The notes below the pieces were generated by a model, which was not told the DNA's origin, made no database searches, and worked only from the letters and a program-made list of their open reading frames with translations. The position numbers and the translations under genes were made by a program. From contig NZ_JACJHY010000025.1 of assembly GCF_014138625.1 (NCBI RefSeq), forward strand, positions 48,231 to 112,230: 64,000 nt of DNA, read 5' to 3'. Origin of the DNA: Aminobacter ciceronei. Lineage in GTDB: Bacteria; Pseudomonadota; Alphaproteobacteria; Rhizobiales; Rhizobiaceae. This document shows positions 1-8,742 of this stretch, in pieces; the stretch's first letter is position 1; each line of letters opens with the position of its first letter.

Positions 1-322
1 GCTGGTGTCGGCTCCCTGGATCTGGGGTGCGGCGGCTTTCGCCATCCTTTTCGGCCTCGGGTCGGGATTGACCAGCATCGTCCAGGGGTCCCTGCCGCTC
101 GCCCTGTTCGGCTCCGAGGGATATGGCGCGTTGCTGGGCAAGATATCGTCGATCCGGTTGATCGTATCGGCACTGGCTCCGTTTGTCTTTTCAGTGCTGA
201 TGGCGCGTTTCGGCACCTGGCCTGCGCTGGCCATCGCCATTGTGCTGGGCATCGCCGCGGCCATCGCCTTTGCCAGCATCGGCTGGCGCCGCCGTGAAAC
301 TGAAATGGTGCCGGAGACATGA
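1..322 (+). CDS. MFS transporter, C-terminal part (gene enters from the left edge)
   Basis: The frame is open from the window edge to a TGA at 320-322, so only about the last 106 residues are visible. They contain three hydrophobic helices with glycine-rich packing segments (residues near FGLGSGLTSI) and end in a short charged cytoplasmic tail (WRRRETEM). This is the pattern of the last helices of a major facilitator superfamily permease. The substrate cannot be told from this part. Nothing in the immediate neighbourhood suggests a partner. Confidence 0.75.
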   Translation, partial: LVSAPWIWGAAAFAILFGLGSGLTSIVQGSLPLALFGSEGYGALLGKISSIRLIVSALAPFVFSVLMARFGTWPALAIAIVLGIAAAIAFASIGWRRRETEMVPET

Positions 323-546
323 TCCGCCTGGCGGCGCCCCCGGGGGCAACGACCGTTGTTTCGCCCTCGGCCGTTCGACGGCGGTTTTGGGATCGTGGAG
401 AACATCGGCCTGGTCTTTGCCGATGCCGGAGCAATCGGACTTGTGTTGGAGCTGTTGCCGCACATGGCTGCGAGGCCGGGCGTCGGCCCAGGTCTGAGGC
501 TGCGCCTTGGCCCCAGGTGCTTGTCACCAAAGCCTTGGGATGACCG

Positions 547-792
547 ATGCATAAAGTCAGGGACGCGCTCGTCGACGTCCTGATGTCGAACACGCAAGAC
601 CGCCTTGCCTGGGACCCGGCATCGCCGGCGCAGGCGGCACAACATCTCGGCCTGACCCAAGCGCGCATCCAGCGGGCGGTCGACCGGCTCTGGCAGCGCA
701 TCGTGCAGGACAGGTCTTCTGGCGACTTCCACCTGTGGACGTGGCCAGCGCGAGCGGAAGGTGGCGCAGGCGCCGACAACACCAGACCCTGA
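547..792 (+). CDS. Small hypothetical protein (weak)
   Basis: An 81-residue frame starting at an ATG preceded by the purine-rich stretch TTGGGATGACC. Residues 27-50 (SPAQAAQHLGLTQARIQRAV) could form a helix-turn-helix-like helical pair, but the last 15 residues look random. No family is recognised. It lies in a region where several frames overlap and none has a clear advantage, so it may not be a gene. Confidence 0.3.
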   Translation: MHKVRDALVDVLMSNTQDRLAWDPASPAQAAQHLGLTQARIQRAVDRLWQRIVQDRSSGDFHLWTWPARAEGGAGADNTRP

Positions 793-944
793 GAAACCGC
801 CAAGCCGTCTGGCCGCTGCCACCAGCGGCCAGGCCCACAAGGTCTTCGGATTCCGGATCGTGCGGGGCGCGTTCGGGGAGACAGAGGTCGCGAACAGCCC
901 TGCCCGCCACCCAGATCAGCATCAGCCAGCCAGCCTGCCCGGCC

Positions 945-978
945 AAGGCCTGTTGAGGCGGCGGCCTCAGCAGGCCTT
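945..978. terminator. Strong hairpin, terminator-like
   Basis: Arms of 15 bases (945-959 and 964-978) pair with a single G-U mismatch around a four-base loop and end in CCTTT. It sits in the 310-bp stretch between the weak small frame and the esterase gene, which otherwise holds no supported gene. There is no long U-run, so direction is uncertain. Confidence 0.5.
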
Positions 979-1102
979 TGTCGCGCCTGCCCGGCTGGAA
1001 ACTGCGCCGCGCGATTTATTGTGCAGTGCAGCAACGATAGGCGCTCATCGGCGTTGTGGAGGGCGCGCGGTCCGGTCAGGGCTGCGGAAACAGGACACCG
1101 CC

Positions 1103-2176
1103 ATGAGAAACCTCTCTGATACGATCTCGCGCCTGGCAGCACGCCGTGCGCAAACGGTCGCGCCGGAGCGGCATGACGACCCGCTCAGGGATCTGGTGAA
1201 CTTCGGCTCGAACCCCGGTGCCCTGCGAGCCAGAAGCCATGTTCCGGAGAACCTGCCTGGGTCAGCGCCGCTGGTCGTCGTGCTTCACGGCTGCACCCAG
1301 ACCGCGTCGGGCTACGACCATGGCACCGGCTGGTCCGCCCTTGCCGACAGCCAGGGCTTCGCGCTGCTGTTTCCGGAGCAGCAGCGGTCCAACAATGCCA
1401 ATCTCTGCTTCAACTGGTTCGAGCCGGGCGACATGATGCGCAACGGCGGCGAAGCTCTGTCGATCCGCCAGATGATCGAGGCGATGGTCCTGGCGCATCG
1501 GCTTGATCGCAGCCGGATCTTCATCACCGGGCTTTCGGCCGGCGGCGCGATGACGTCGGTGATGCTGGCGACCTACCCGGAGGTGTTTGCCGGCGGCGCC
1601 ATCATCGCCGGCTTGCCCTTTGGCACGGCCAATTCGATCCCGACGGCCTTCGACCGCATGCGCGGCCATGGCAGCCGCTCGCAGGCGCGGCTTCAGCAGC
1701 TGCTGCGCGCCGCCTCGCCCCACACGGGCCCATGGCCGACGCTCTCCGTCTGGCACGGCTCGGCCGACCAGATCGTCGTCGGATCAAACGCCGACGACAT
1801 CATCGGCCAATGGCGAACCATTCACGGCATCGACGATGAAGCGCCGCCGTCGACGACCATGGTCGACGGCCACAGCCGTCGCGTCTGGAAAGACGGCTCG
1901 GGACGGGAGGTGATCGAACAGTATCGCATCAAAGGCATGGGGCACGGCACGCCGCTGGCTGCAAACGGCATCGGGACCCCCGGCCCGTTCATGATCGACG
2001 CCGGCATCTCGTCGACGCAGCGCATCGCGCAATTCTGGCAAATCGCAGATCCGCAGGTCGAGATCCTGCTGCCGCAAAAACGAGAAAGAGCAGCGGCTCC
2101 CGACAAGCCGGCCCGCGCCGAGGGGATCACCAGGACAATCGAGGATGCGCTGCGATCGGCCGGGCTTCTGCGCTAG
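1103..2176 (+). CDS. PHB depolymerase-family extracellular esterase (LpqC/PhaZ type)
   Basis: 357 residues. Alpha/beta hydrolase of the esterase_phb family. LHGCTQ (61-66) supplies the oxyanion hole, the nucleophile elbow is GLSAG with Ser145, and Asp222 (GSADQ) and His281 (GMGHG) complete a catalytic triad. Known members hydrolyse short-chain poly(3-hydroxybutyrate) or feruloyl esters. No clear signal peptide is visible, so it may be cytoplasmic or exported otherwise. The ATG at 1103 was chosen because the family homology begins soon after; the frame stays open upstream but with random-looking sequence. Transcribed alone. The stop codon lies inside the left end of an intergenic hairpin repeat. 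Confidence 0.85.
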   Translation: MRNLSDTISRLAARRAQTVAPERHDDPLRDLVNFGSNPGALRARSHVPENLPGSAPLVVVLHGCTQTASGYDHGTGWSALADSQGFALLFPEQQRSNNANLCFNWFEPGDMMRNGGEALSIRQMIEAMVLAHRLDRSRIFITGLSAGGAMTSVMLATYPEVFAGGAIIAGLPFGTANSIPTAFDRMRGHGSRSQARLQQLLRAASPHTGPWPTLSVWHGSADQIVVGSNADDIIGQWRTIHGIDDEAPPSTTMVDGHSRRVWKDGSGREVIEQYRIKGMGHGTPLAANGIGTPGPFMIDAGISSTQRIAQFWQIADPQVEILLPQKRERAAAPDKPARAEGITRTIEDALRSAGLLR

Positions 2177-2278
2177 AGCAATTCCAGGAAAAGTGTGCAG
2201 CGGTTTTCCGTCAGGAATTGCGCAAAAACAAGAAGATAGAGAGATTCCGCGATTCGAAGAAAAGCGGAAACGCTCTAG
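2173..2278 (+). repeat. Rhizobial intergenic repeat element, copy 1
   Basis: About 105 bases bounded by the inverted pair CTAGAGC (2173-2179) and GCTCTAG (2272-2278). It holds the segment GCAATTCCAGGAAAAGTGTG and, further on, GCGGTTTTCCG and GGAATTGCGCAAAAAC. Related copies are at 48843-48923 (reverse) and 57968-58040 (direct). It overlaps the esterase stop codon and may act as that gene's terminator. Similar elements are common in rhizobial genomes. Confidence 0.7.
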
Positions 2279-2346
2279 AGGATACGCGCCGGCAGCGGCC
2301 AAGGCGAGCGGGCCAACGGGGCGCGCTCGCCTGCGTCTGACATGCG

Positions 2347-4446
2347 TCAGCGCGCTTCTCTCTTCCACACCCGCAATCTGCCCAGAGCCTCGACGAAAGC
2401 CGGCATGTCCTGCGGCGTGGCAAGGCGGATGACGCCCTCATCTTCCAGTGCGCCGTTGCCGCAAACCTTCTCAACCAGCCCCTTGGCAGCCGTGACATGG
2501 CCGATGAACTTGCAGTGTGCGAAAGCATCGGACACAAAGTCACGAACATCGGGATTGTCCGACAAGGCTGGCATCGTCTTCTCGTCCGGCAGCAGCGCGA
2601 CCGCGTCATAGAGCACCGAGGGCGCCCCGGCGATCATCTGGTCCGCCGGCACCAGGCTGCCGTCGCTCAACTTGGCCCCGCCGACCTTCGGCGCGATGAT
2701 CTCGCAGCTGGCCCCGGCCTTGGCGATCGCGTCCTTGAGCGCCGAAAGCAGGGCGGCATCGGTGCCGTCGGTGACGAGAATGCCGAGTTTTCGTCCTTCG
2801 AAGCGCTCGGGTCCCTTGGCGAGAATGCTGAGCGAGGCTGCCGGCTCGAGATCCTGGCGCGTTGGCATTGCAGCGTCGGCCGCCTTGGGCATCGACTGCA
2901 AGCCCAGATTGGCGGCGACGCCGTTGGCCAGGCCGCGATCGACATTGACCAGATGCGACACCATGCGCTCACGGATGACCGGCGTCTTGACCTTGGCGAG
3001 TTCGAAGGTCAGCGCCGCTGCGATATGGGCCTGCTCCGGCGGGGTCTGGCTCAGGTAGAATTGTCTGGCCTGGCTGTAGTGATCGGCGAAGCTTTCGGCG
3101 CGCAGCCGCTGCTTGGGCCCGCTCTCGACGTCGGCAAAGGAGCGGAACCCGGCTTGCGGGGATTCGCGCGGTCCCTCGCCCCAGGAATTCGGCTGGTAGT
3201 TGGCGCGGCCGACCGGGTTGCGCATGGCCATGTGACCGTCCTGCTGGAAGTGGTGGAACGGGCATTTGGGCGCATTGATCGGAATATGGGTGAAGTTGGT
3301 GCTGCCCAGCCTTTTGATCTGGGTGTCGAGATAGGAAAAGTTGCGCCCCTGCAGCAGCGGGTCGTTGGAGAAGTCGATGCCGGGCGGCACATTCTGCGTC
3401 ATGAACGCCACCTGCTCGGTCTCGGCAAAGAAGTTGTCGGGCATGCGATCGAGCACCAGGCGGCCGACCGGGACAGGCGGCAGCAGCTCTTCGGGAATGA
3501 GCTTGGTGGCGTCGAGCACGTCGAAGTCGAAGCTGTCGGCGAACTCCTGGTCGAACAGCTGGACCTGCAGTTCCCACTCCGGAAAATTGCCGGCCTTGAT
3601 CGCGTCCCAGAGGTCGCGGCGATGGAAATCGGGATCGGCGCCGTTGATCTTCACCGCCTCGTTCCAGACCACGGACTGGAGGCCGAGCTTCGGCTTCCAG
3701 TGGAACTTGACGAAGGTCGATTCATCCCTGGCGTTGACCATCCGGAAGGTATGGACGCCGAAACCCTCCATGAACCTGAACGAACGCGGGATCGCCCGGT
3801 CGGACATCACCCACATGATCATGTGCATGCTCTCGGGCGTCAGCGAAATGAAGTCCCAGAAATTGTCGTGGGCCGATTGCGCCTGTGGAAAGCCGCTGTC
3901 CGGCTCGGGCTTCACCGCATGGATGATGTCGGGAAACTTGATCGCATCCTGGATGAAGAACACCGGGATGTTGTTGCCGACGATGTCCCAGTTGCCCTCC
4001 TGGGTGTAGAGCTTGACGGCAAAGCCGCGGACGTCGCGCGCCAGGTCGACCGAACCCTTGCTGCCGGCGACGGTGGAGAAGCGGACAAAGGCCGGGGTCT
4101 TCTCACCGGCACGCTGGAAGATGTCGGCGCGGGTGTATTTTGCCAGCGACTTGTAGGTCTCGAAATAGCCATGCGCGCCGTAGCCGCGGGCATGCACCAC
4201 GCGCTCGGGAATGCGCTCATGGTCGAAATGGAAGATCTTCTCGCGCAGGTGGAAGTCTTCCAGCGCGGTGGGTCCGCGTGCGCCGATCTTCAGCGAATTC
4301 TGGTCATCTGAGACCGGGCCACCCTGGGCGGTGGTCAGCACGGGGGTTGCGCCTTCGGCCAGCTGGTGCAGCTCGCCGCCTTCGCCGCGCTGGAGTTTCT
4401 GGTCATGGATCGTGGCAATCTTGCCGCGGTTCGTTGACTTGGCCAT
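2347..4446 (-). CDS. katE: Catalase, large-subunit clade II (HPII/KatE type)
   Basis: 699 residues, the size of large-subunit catalases. It decomposes hydrogen peroxide in the cytoplasm as a haem tetramer. The essential distal His85 is in VVHARG, the distal Asn is in DIVGNN (about 158), and the proximal haem-ligand Tyr372 is in RNFSYLDTQ. The last about 150 residues form the extra flavodoxin/DJ-1-like domain ([15 protein letters not shown]) found only in large catalases. A monocistronic gene facing away from the next gene. A candidate EcfG-type promoter lies upstream, which would fit catalase control by the general stress response. The ATG is preceded by CCAAGGAATGAGCA. Confidence 0.95.
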   Translation of the reverse strand: MAKSTNRGKIATIHDQKLQRGEGGELHQLAEGATPVLTTAQGGPVSDDQNSLKIGARGPTALEDFHLREKIFHFDHERIPERVVHARGYGAHGYFETYKSLAKYTRADIFQRAGEKTPAFVRFSTVAGSKGSVDLARDVRGFAVKLYTQEGNWDIVGNNIPVFFIQDAIKFPDIIHAVKPEPDSGFPQAQSAHDNFWDFISLTPESMHMIMWVMSDRAIPRSFRFMEGFGVHTFRMVNARDESTFVKFHWKPKLGLQSVVWNEAVKINGADPDFHRRDLWDAIKAGNFPEWELQVQLFDQEFADSFDFDVLDATKLIPEELLPPVPVGRLVLDRMPDNFFAETEQVAFMTQNVPPGIDFSNDPLLQGRNFSYLDTQIKRLGSTNFTHIPINAPKCPFHHFQQDGHMAMRNPVGRANYQPNSWGEGPRESPQAGFRSFADVESGPKQRLRAESFADHYSQARQFYLSQTPPEQAHIAAALTFELAKVKTPVIRERMVSHLVNVDRGLANGVAANLGLQSMPKAADAAMPTRQDLEPAASLSILAKGPERFEGRKLGILVTDGTDAALLSALKDAIAKAGASCEIIAPKVGGAKLSDGSLVPADQMIAGAPSVLYDAVALLPDEKTMPALSDNPDVRDFVSDAFAHCKFIGHVTAAKGLVEKVCGNGALEDEGVIRLATPQDMPAFVEALGRLRVWKREAR

Positions 4447-4490
4447 TGCTCATTCCTTGGAGAGGGGGTGCGGGTGCGCACATCACCCTC

Positions 4491-4515
4491 AATGCCGCGA
4501 CGCCGGTGCGGTTCC
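4491..4515 (-). promoter_or_regulatory. Possible EcfG-type promoter of katE (weak -10)
   Basis: On the minus strand GGAAC (4515-4511) is followed after 16 bases by CATT (4494-4491), 45 bases before the katE start. The -10 differs from CGTT at one position, so this is weaker than the other sites in the window. Confidence 0.35.
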
Positions 4516-4518
4516 CTT

Positions 4519-4577
4519 GGTTCTCGAAATGAAGTTGGGGCTCACGAAATGAAACGGGGGCTCGCGAAATGAAGTCT
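4519..4577. repeat. Three-copy short tandem repeat upstream of katE
   Basis: Three degenerate units of 18-21 bases sharing CTCGCGAAATGAA. The stretch 4447-4793 has no gene; it holds this repeat and candidate promoters for the divergent genes. Confidence 0.6.
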
Positions 4578-4742
4578 GGCCGCAACATATGAAATTGGCG
4601 TGGGCACTGCCGCCCGCCGGCTGAGCCGGCATTGGCCACATCCCGGCCGCCCCGCCGAGCCGCCCCGCTGATATGTCCGAGCGGCCATGGATGCCAGGCG
4701 GCCGACTGAGCCGGCGCGCCGAAATTGTGCCGGCACTTTTTG

Positions 4743-4767
4743 GGAACCAATCGTCCTGCCAACGGTT
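4743..4767 (+). promoter_or_regulatory. EcfG-type general stress promoter
   Basis: GGAAC (4743-4747), 16 bases, GGTT (4764-4767). The start codon of the following gene is at 4794, a plausible distance for a transcript start near 4774. The same GGTT variant recurs at 12342-12366. Confidence 0.6.
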
Positions 4768-4793
4768 TTATTGTCGCAAGTCAGGAGAAAATA

Positions 4794-5105
4794 ATGAAAA
4801 ATCTTATACTTAGCGCGGCCATTCTGGCTGCCACGGCTTTCCATGCCCAGGCGCAGACCCAGCCGTCGAGCGACCCTCAGACGCCGGCCATCGCCACGCC
4901 TGATACTGTCAATCCGACGGCTCCGGTAGCCGGCGCCAACAGCTTCACCGAAGCGCAAGCCAAGGCCAAGATCGAAGAGGCGGGCTTTCAGAACGTGACG
5001 GCGCTGGTCAAGGCCGAGAGCGGCATCTGGCAGGGCAAGGCGACCAAGGACGGCAAGGAAACAGCCGTTTCGCTCGACTACCAGGGCAACGTCGTCGCCC
5101 AGTAA
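4794..5105 (+). CDS. Small secreted protein, PepSY-like
   Basis: 103 residues with a clear signal peptide (MKNLILSAAILAATAFHAQA, cleavage after AQA at about residue 20). The mature part has a Pro/Thr-rich linker, then a compact domain of about 60 residues (AKAKIEEAGFQNVTALVKAE to QGNVVAQ) that resembles the PepSY fold. Likely periplasmic, function unknown. The ATG follows AGGAGAAAATA. An EcfG-type promoter lies 27 bases before the start, and the next stress protein follows after 50 bases, probably in one transcript. Confidence 0.8.
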   Translation: MKNLILSAAILAATAFHAQAQTQPSSDPQTPAIATPDTVNPTAPVAGANSFTEAQAKAKIEEAGFQNVTALVKAESGIWQGKATKDGKETAVSLDYQGNVVAQ

Positions 5106-5155
5106 TCCGGGCCCAACATTTTCACCCCATTTCAGGACGTAGAAGGAAGATCACC

Positions 5156-5773
5156 ATGGTAAGTGTGACAGGATTGTTCGACCATTATTCCGACGCACAG
5201 GCAGCGGTCGAAGAGCTGCACCGAGCCGGCATTTCGCATGACGACATCAGTGTCGTGGCGAGCAATGTCGACGGTTCATATGACGCCCGTTCGTCGGATA
5301 CGGCAGACGCTGCCGGCACCGGCGCGGGCATCGGCGCCCTTGTTGGCGGCACAGGCGGCCTGCTCGCCGGCCTCGGCGTCATGGCAATCCCCGGGGTTGG
5401 CCCGGTGGTGGCAGCCGGCTGGCTGGCGGCGACCGCCGCAGGTGCTGCGGCCGGTGCACTCGCAGGCGGTGCGACGGGCGGTCTCATCGGGGCATTGACC
5501 GATTCCGGCGTCCCCGCCGAAGACGCCCATGTCTACGCCGAAGGCGTGCGACGGGGTGGCACGCTGGTGACCGCACGCGTCACCGAAGGCGCTGAAGAAG
5601 ACACCGCAAGGTCCATCCTGCACAACGCCAATCCAGTCGATGTCAGCGAGCGCCGGGCAGCCTATGCCGATGGCGGCTGGACGGCCTTCGACGAAACGGC
5701 CGACCCGTACTCGCCCAAGGACATCGAAGAAGAACGCCGGCGCTACGCCACCCGCATCCCTCCGGTGGTCTGA
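5156..5773 (+). CDS. General stress protein (GsiB/YflT 17M-like N-terminus, Gly/Ala-rich core)
   Basis: 205 residues. The first 40 (VTGLFDHYSDAQAAVEELHR, then DDISVVASN) match the start of the general stress protein 17M family. A long Gly/Ala-rich hydrophobic segment (about 58-120) resembles a glycine-zipper membrane segment, followed by another alpha/beta half (AHVYAEGVRRGGTLVTARV). The role is unknown; homologues are induced by heat, salt or desiccation. RBS AGAAGGAAGATCACC precedes the ATG. It probably shares the upstream stress promoter with the small secreted protein. A tandem repeat begins directly after the stop. Confidence 0.8.
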   Translation: MVSVTGLFDHYSDAQAAVEELHRAGISHDDISVVASNVDGSYDARSSDTADAAGTGAGIGALVGGTGGLLAGLGVMAIPGVGPVVAAGWLAATAAGAAAGALAGGATGGLIGALTDSGVPAEDAHVYAEGVRRGGTLVTARVTEGAEEDTARSILHNANPVDVSERRAAYADGGWTAFDETADPYSPKDIEEERRRYATRIPPVV

Positions 5774-5779
5774 TCGCGC

Positions 5780-5832
5780 CGTAGTCTGGCCCTCCGTAGT
5801 CTGGCCCCCCGTAGTCTGGCCCCCATAGTCTG
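5780..5832. repeat. 15-bp tandem repeat, about 3.5 copies
   Basis: Units of CGTAGTCTGGCCCCC at 5780, 5795 and 5810 and a partial unit to 5832. It starts seven bases after a stop codon. Spacers are absent, so it is not a CRISPR array. Confidence 0.85.
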
Positions 5833-6038
5833 AACCGGTGAGCCGCCGCTGTCTTGTCTACGACGCGGCGGCAAAACCTTGAAATGCCGAGGGGCTAGAT
5901 GCCGAGGGTGAGATGCTGGCGACCCGATCTTCCGGTAGGGCCGCTTGGCTAGCACACATAGCTGCCGGCCGAGGGATCGATTCGCCCGCATGCGCGTTTC
6001 ATCACTCTCTAATACAGGCTCTTATACAGGAGGCCGAC

Positions 6039-6221
6039 ATGCCGGACGATCCGAAGAAAACCGCTGAGGACCGCAAGCTCGTCTCGAGGCAGGAGTATGA
6101 GATCGAGGAATTTGCGCGCAAATATGATCTGATGCGCGGCGAAGCCGCGGCGATGATCAGGCGCTATGGTCCATCGCGCCGCAAACTTGACGCCATCATC
6201 ACGCAGCGCCCGCGCGGGTAG
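6039..6221 (+). CDS. DUF3606-family small protein
   Basis: 60 residues. The pattern RQEYEIEEFARKY followed by MIRRYGPSRRKLDAII is the DUF3606 signature: a short helix, then a helix ending in the conserved G-P-S-R-x-K. The function is unknown; such proteins are frequent in Rhizobiales near stress genes. The ATG follows ACAGGAGGCCGAC, a strong ribosome binding site. The next gene starts 13 bases downstream. Confidence 0.8.
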   Translation: MPDDPKKTAEDRKLVSRQEYEIEEFARKYDLMRGEAAAMIRRYGPSRRKLDAIITQRPRG

Positions 6222-6234
6222 ATGGCCAGGACAG

Positions 6235-6516
6235 ATGCCTGAACAGAGCCAGCCCGCCGCATTCAGCGTCGACGAGACGGTCAGTCTCAGGTCCCGTGCC
6301 GGCGTGCCCCTGGGCACGCCCAACAGCTTCACCGTCAAGACGATACTGCCCAGCGACAACGGCCACCGTTACTATCGCATCCGCAGCATGGAAGAGGCCT
6401 TCGATCGCATCGTGCCCGAGGCCAATCTGGTCGCCGCGGACCAGTGCCAGACGATCCATGATGATGAAGCCCGACGGAATTTCCGCATGCGCTTTGCGCC
6501 GAAGCGGCGGCGATAG
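6235..6516 (+). CDS. Conserved hypothetical protein
   Basis: 93 residues, soluble. The middle part (NSFTVKTILPSDNGHRYYRI, then SMEEAFDRIVPEANL) resembles small Rhizobiales proteins in which a beta-rich segment follows the pattern of a short SH3-like fold; that likeness is from memory. The C-terminus is strongly basic (RRNFRMRFAPKRRR). It lies 13 bases after the DUF3606 gene, so the two are probably co-transcribed. No function assigned. Confidence 0.7.
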   Translation: MPEQSQPAAFSVDETVSLRSRAGVPLGTPNSFTVKTILPSDNGHRYYRIRSMEEAFDRIVPEANLVAADQCQTIHDDEARRNFRMRFAPKRRR

Positions 6517-6924
6517 CGGTGCTTGCCTTGCGCGCAAGTTGTGTGAAACAATCTCCAGAATGCCGTCAAAAGATGGTCGCTGCGGCAAACGCCGCCCCAA
6601 TTGCCTGATACTGCATGGCAGTGGCTGTTGGCCTCAAGCTTCCGCCCCAATTGCGGGCGGGAAGCCGTGAACAGCTCCTCGAACGTCTCGGCACTGGATT
6701 TCGAAATTGTCCTCGGCGCCTTGCGCCGCATGATCCCGTTGCCGACCGACCCATCCGACCTTCATGCGCTGGCACGATGCTTGATCGCCGAATTATGTCC
6801 CGAAAAGACCTATCCCGACGCGCTCATGGATGCGTTGGTTCAAGCCGCATCGAAGAGGGCGCGATCGTCGAGGCCGGCGATGCGTTTCCTGAGCGGCCTG
6901 AGGTCGTGACGGATGGCTTCAGCG

Positions 6925-7068
6925 TCAGGTGATTGCCGGAGGATGTTCATTGAATTCTGCCTGTCGGGGATCGCGACCCAGTTGGCTGGCGAAGAAAGCA
7001 GGCGCCTCCTCGGTGGCAGCCTGCACAACGGACAATTGCCCGCTCGCAAGCTCAATCGCCGAGTTCAT
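6925..7068 (-). CDS. Very small hypothetical protein (weak)
   Basis: 47 residues, beginning MNSAIELASGQLSVVQ and ending EFNEHPPAIT. The composition is protein-like, and the start is preceded by GGAACCTGTC. No family is known. It overlaps another short minus frame (6840-6947). Either, both or neither could be real. Confidence 0.25.
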   Translation of the reverse strand: MNSAIELASGQLSVVQAATEEAPAFFASQLGRDPRQAEFNEHPPAIT

Positions 7069-7086
7069 GACAGGTTCCATGGAAAA

Positions 7087-7117
7087 GGCCTGCCGGATGG
7101 GGCACATCCGGCAGGCC
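7087..7117. terminator. Perfect 13-bp hairpin
   Basis: GGCCTGCCGGATG (7087-7099) pairs exactly with CATCCGGCAGGCC (7105-7117) around five bases. On the minus strand TTTT follows, so termination of minus-strand transcription, such as read-through from the gene at 7363-7638, is the better fit. Confidence 0.6.
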
Positions 7118-7303
7118 TGGTGTGAGCATGACCGGAGGGGGGAGGCCATGCTCGCCACTACAACTCTGGTCGCCTCGATAAGTTCCCCGGGCGAAGGCAC
7201 GCCGGAGGGTTGTCTGGCACTGCGCGGGAAAGACGCTCAGGCACGGATCCGCCTTGCCACGATCTCCGCTGGTCGACGCCCGACGGTTCGGGTCGTCGCA
7301 GCC

Positions 7304-7375
7304 AGATCAAGCCCGGTCGTCAGATCAAGCCCGGTCGCCAAGATCAAGCCCGGTCGCCAAGATCAAGCCCGGTCG
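7304..7375. repeat. 18-19 bp tandem repeat, four copies, overlapping a gene end
   Basis: The core AGATCAAGCCCGGTCG begins at 7304, 7322, 7341 and 7360. The last unit contains the final codons and the stop (7363-7365) of the minus-strand gene, so the array looks like serial duplication of the gene's 3' end. Confidence 0.85.
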
Positions 7376-7638
7376 AATGTGAACGATGTCAGCAAGGTGG
7401 TCACGAAATTGCTCGCCTTTTCCTTGACCAGCATGGTCGTCCAGTCGTCCGTGCCGCGCAGCCTCAGGTCGGTGTAGATGCTGTCGACCGCCGCCTCTTC
7501 GATGCGCTTGATATGCGCCATGAAGGCGACCTCCCCGTCCGAGCGATACATGTCGCGGATGACCATGCGCAGGACCTCCTGGATCGCTATTTGCCAGGCG
7601 GTGTTGATCGCGTGAATTTCATTGGTGTCTTCTGACAT
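7363..7638 (-). CDS. Conserved hypothetical protein, mostly helical
   Basis: 91 residues starting MSEDTNEIHAINTAWQIAIQ. Largely alpha-helical and acidic, with no signal or membrane segment. The start at 7638 is chosen because AAAGGA lies seven bases upstream; an in-frame codon at 7671 would add 11 poorly conserved-looking residues. Function unknown. Its last codons form the first unit of a four-copy tandem repeat. Confidence 0.7.
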   Translation of the reverse strand: MSEDTNEIHAINTAWQIAIQEVLRMVIRDMYRSDGEVAFMAHIKRIEEAAVDSIYTDLRLRGTDDWTTMLVKEKASNFVTTLLTSFTFDRA

Positions 7639-7672
7639 GGCTATTCCTTTGGGTGGCTCGGCCCTGGACAAT

Positions 7673-7722
7673 GTTCACGCGGGGCCTGGTTCACGCGGGG
7701 CCCTGGTTCACGCGGGGCTTGA
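7673..7722. repeat. 16-17 bp tandem repeat, three copies
   Basis: GTTCACGCGGGGCCTG-type units begin at 7673, 7689 and 7706. It lies between two minus-strand genes, 35 bases before the start of one and downstream of the stop of the other. Confidence 0.8.
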
Positions 7723-7760
7723 GCAGCCGCCTGACAAGGCGCGGATGACAGGGCGCCGCG

Positions 7761-8012
7761 TCAGACCTGTCTCGCGACAGCTGCCGTCCGTTGGTCCCGG
7801 CTTGCCTGGCCAGGAGCGATCGCGGTCGCCCCTGCACGATCATGCAGTTCCTTTGCGAGGCGCGCCTGACGAAGCCGGAGCGTCTTTTCCTCGCGCGAGC
7901 GAACGAGGACGTCCGCCACATCGAGGGGGGTGTTGCGTGCGAAAAATTGCGATTGCGCACGGCTGAAGGCAATCTCCGCCTGTTGGCGGGATTTGCTGTG
8001 TGTCTGAAACAA
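7761..8012 (-). CDS. Small helical protein of a type frequent in Rhizobiales
   Basis: 83 residues, starting at a TTG preceded by CGGAAAACCCA. The core (AEIAFSRAQSQFFARN, then REEKTLRLRQARLAKE) is a charged, heptad-like helix pattern that I recall from many short Rhizobiales proteins of unknown role. No membrane segment. The region past residue 60 is less protein-like. Reading another frame gives an Arg/Pro-rich product, which is less likely. Confidence 0.55.
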   Translation of the reverse strand: MFQTHSKSRQQAEIAFSRAQSQFFARNTPLDVADVLVRSREEKTLRLRQARLAKELHDRAGATAIAPGQASRDQRTAAVARQV

Positions 8013-8052
8013 TGGGTTTTCCGATTGGGAGGCCGCATAGGGTGCGCGGCAA

Positions 8053-8080
8053 TAAAAAAGGTCAGGCGGGCTGCCTGACC
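8053..8080 (-). terminator. Rho-independent terminator of the cold-shock gene
   Basis: GGTCAGGC (8060-8067) pairs with GCCTGACC (8073-8080) around five bases. On the minus strand the stem is followed by six U residues. It is 69 bases past the stop codon at 8149. Confidence 0.85.
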
Positions 8081-8148
8081 TTGATCGGTATCATGCTCTC
8101 ACAGTGCCAGTACATCCGTGGTCAACGGAGAGACAGATACTGGATGGC

Positions 8149-8358
8149 TCAGGCGGCCTGCAGATTGCAGGCGGACATCTTGCCGGACTTGTTGTCGCGC
8201 TCCATCTCGAAGCCGATCTTCTGGCCCTCGACGAGTTCGCGCATTCCGGCGCGCTCGACGGCAGAGATGTGAACGAACGCATCCGCGCCGCCATTGTCGG
8301 GCTGGATGAAGCCGAAGCCTTTGGTGGAATTAAACCATTTAACGGTGCCAGTGGTCAT
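8149..8358 (-). CDS. Cold-shock protein (CspA family)
   Basis: 69 residues, one cold-shock domain. GTVKWFN opens the first strand, RNP1 is KGFGFI and RNP2 is AFVHIS, the aromatic RNA-binding surface of the family. These proteins act as RNA chaperones and antiterminators. Rhizobia usually carry several copies, so no letter is given. The ATG at 8358 is standard for the family; a possible upstream start at 8373 would add five residues. A gene-free stretch of over 100 bases upstream is compatible with a long structured 5' leader. Confidence 0.95.
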   Translation of the reverse strand: MTTGTVKWFNSTKGFGFIQPDNGGADAFVHISAVERAGMRELVEGQKIGFEMERDNKSGKMSACNLQAA

Positions 8359-8742
8359 GATGAACCCTTTCATAGCATAAAGTGGACCACAACGCCGAAG
8401 CGCTGCGGATGGTGATAGCGATTTTTGAAAGAAAAGGTTCGTTCAGGGCGCGGTGCCAAACGCGCGGTAACCAAAGCTCAGCAAGCAAATATCGATGATG
8501 GATATGTAGGACAGCCCTGTCGCGTTGTCAACTCCAGCTTTTGGCGCGCAGCGGATTCGACATAAGGTTGTACCGCGCGGGCCGGAACGGGCGGTCAATC
8601 CAAGCCCCCCGTGTGAGGTGGATTTCGGCGGGCCCATGATTATTGGCCGTCAGCGTGAAGACCACGGGAATGTCGCCCTTGGTCCAAATGCGCCGCCACT
8701 GGTTCGACAGAGCCCTGACTGCCTTTCCTGGTGCAGGATTGC
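8359..8742. other. Intergenic stretch without a supported gene
   Basis: About 380 bases holding the likely leader and promoter of the cold-shock gene on the minus strand. Short frames such as 8443-8637 minus have no family resemblance or ribosome binding site. Confidence 0.5.

Larger units (their letters stand above)
6517..7362. other. Long stretch with no confident gene
   Basis: Several short frames on both strands overlap (for example 6601-6909 plus and 6840-6947 minus). None has a good ribosome binding site, family resemblance or clear codon bias. A strong hairpin lies at 7087-7117 and a tandem repeat at 7304-7375. It may be decayed coding sequence. Confidence 0.5.

Noticed and set aside
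2497..4311. 604-residue open frame antisense to katE
   Set aside because: It mirrors the catalase codons, as expected in high-GC coding DNA, and its sequence is Gly/Val/Arg/Asp-rich with no family resemblance. The catalase is certain.
6601..6909. 102-residue plus-strand frame
   Set aside because: No ribosome binding site, no family resemblance and competing frames on the other strand; kept only as part of the unexplained 6517-7362 stretch.
7304..7375. Possible CRISPR array
   Set aside because: Units are contiguous at 18-19 bp with no spacers, and no cas genes are near. It is a simple tandem repeat, as are those at 5780 and 19491.
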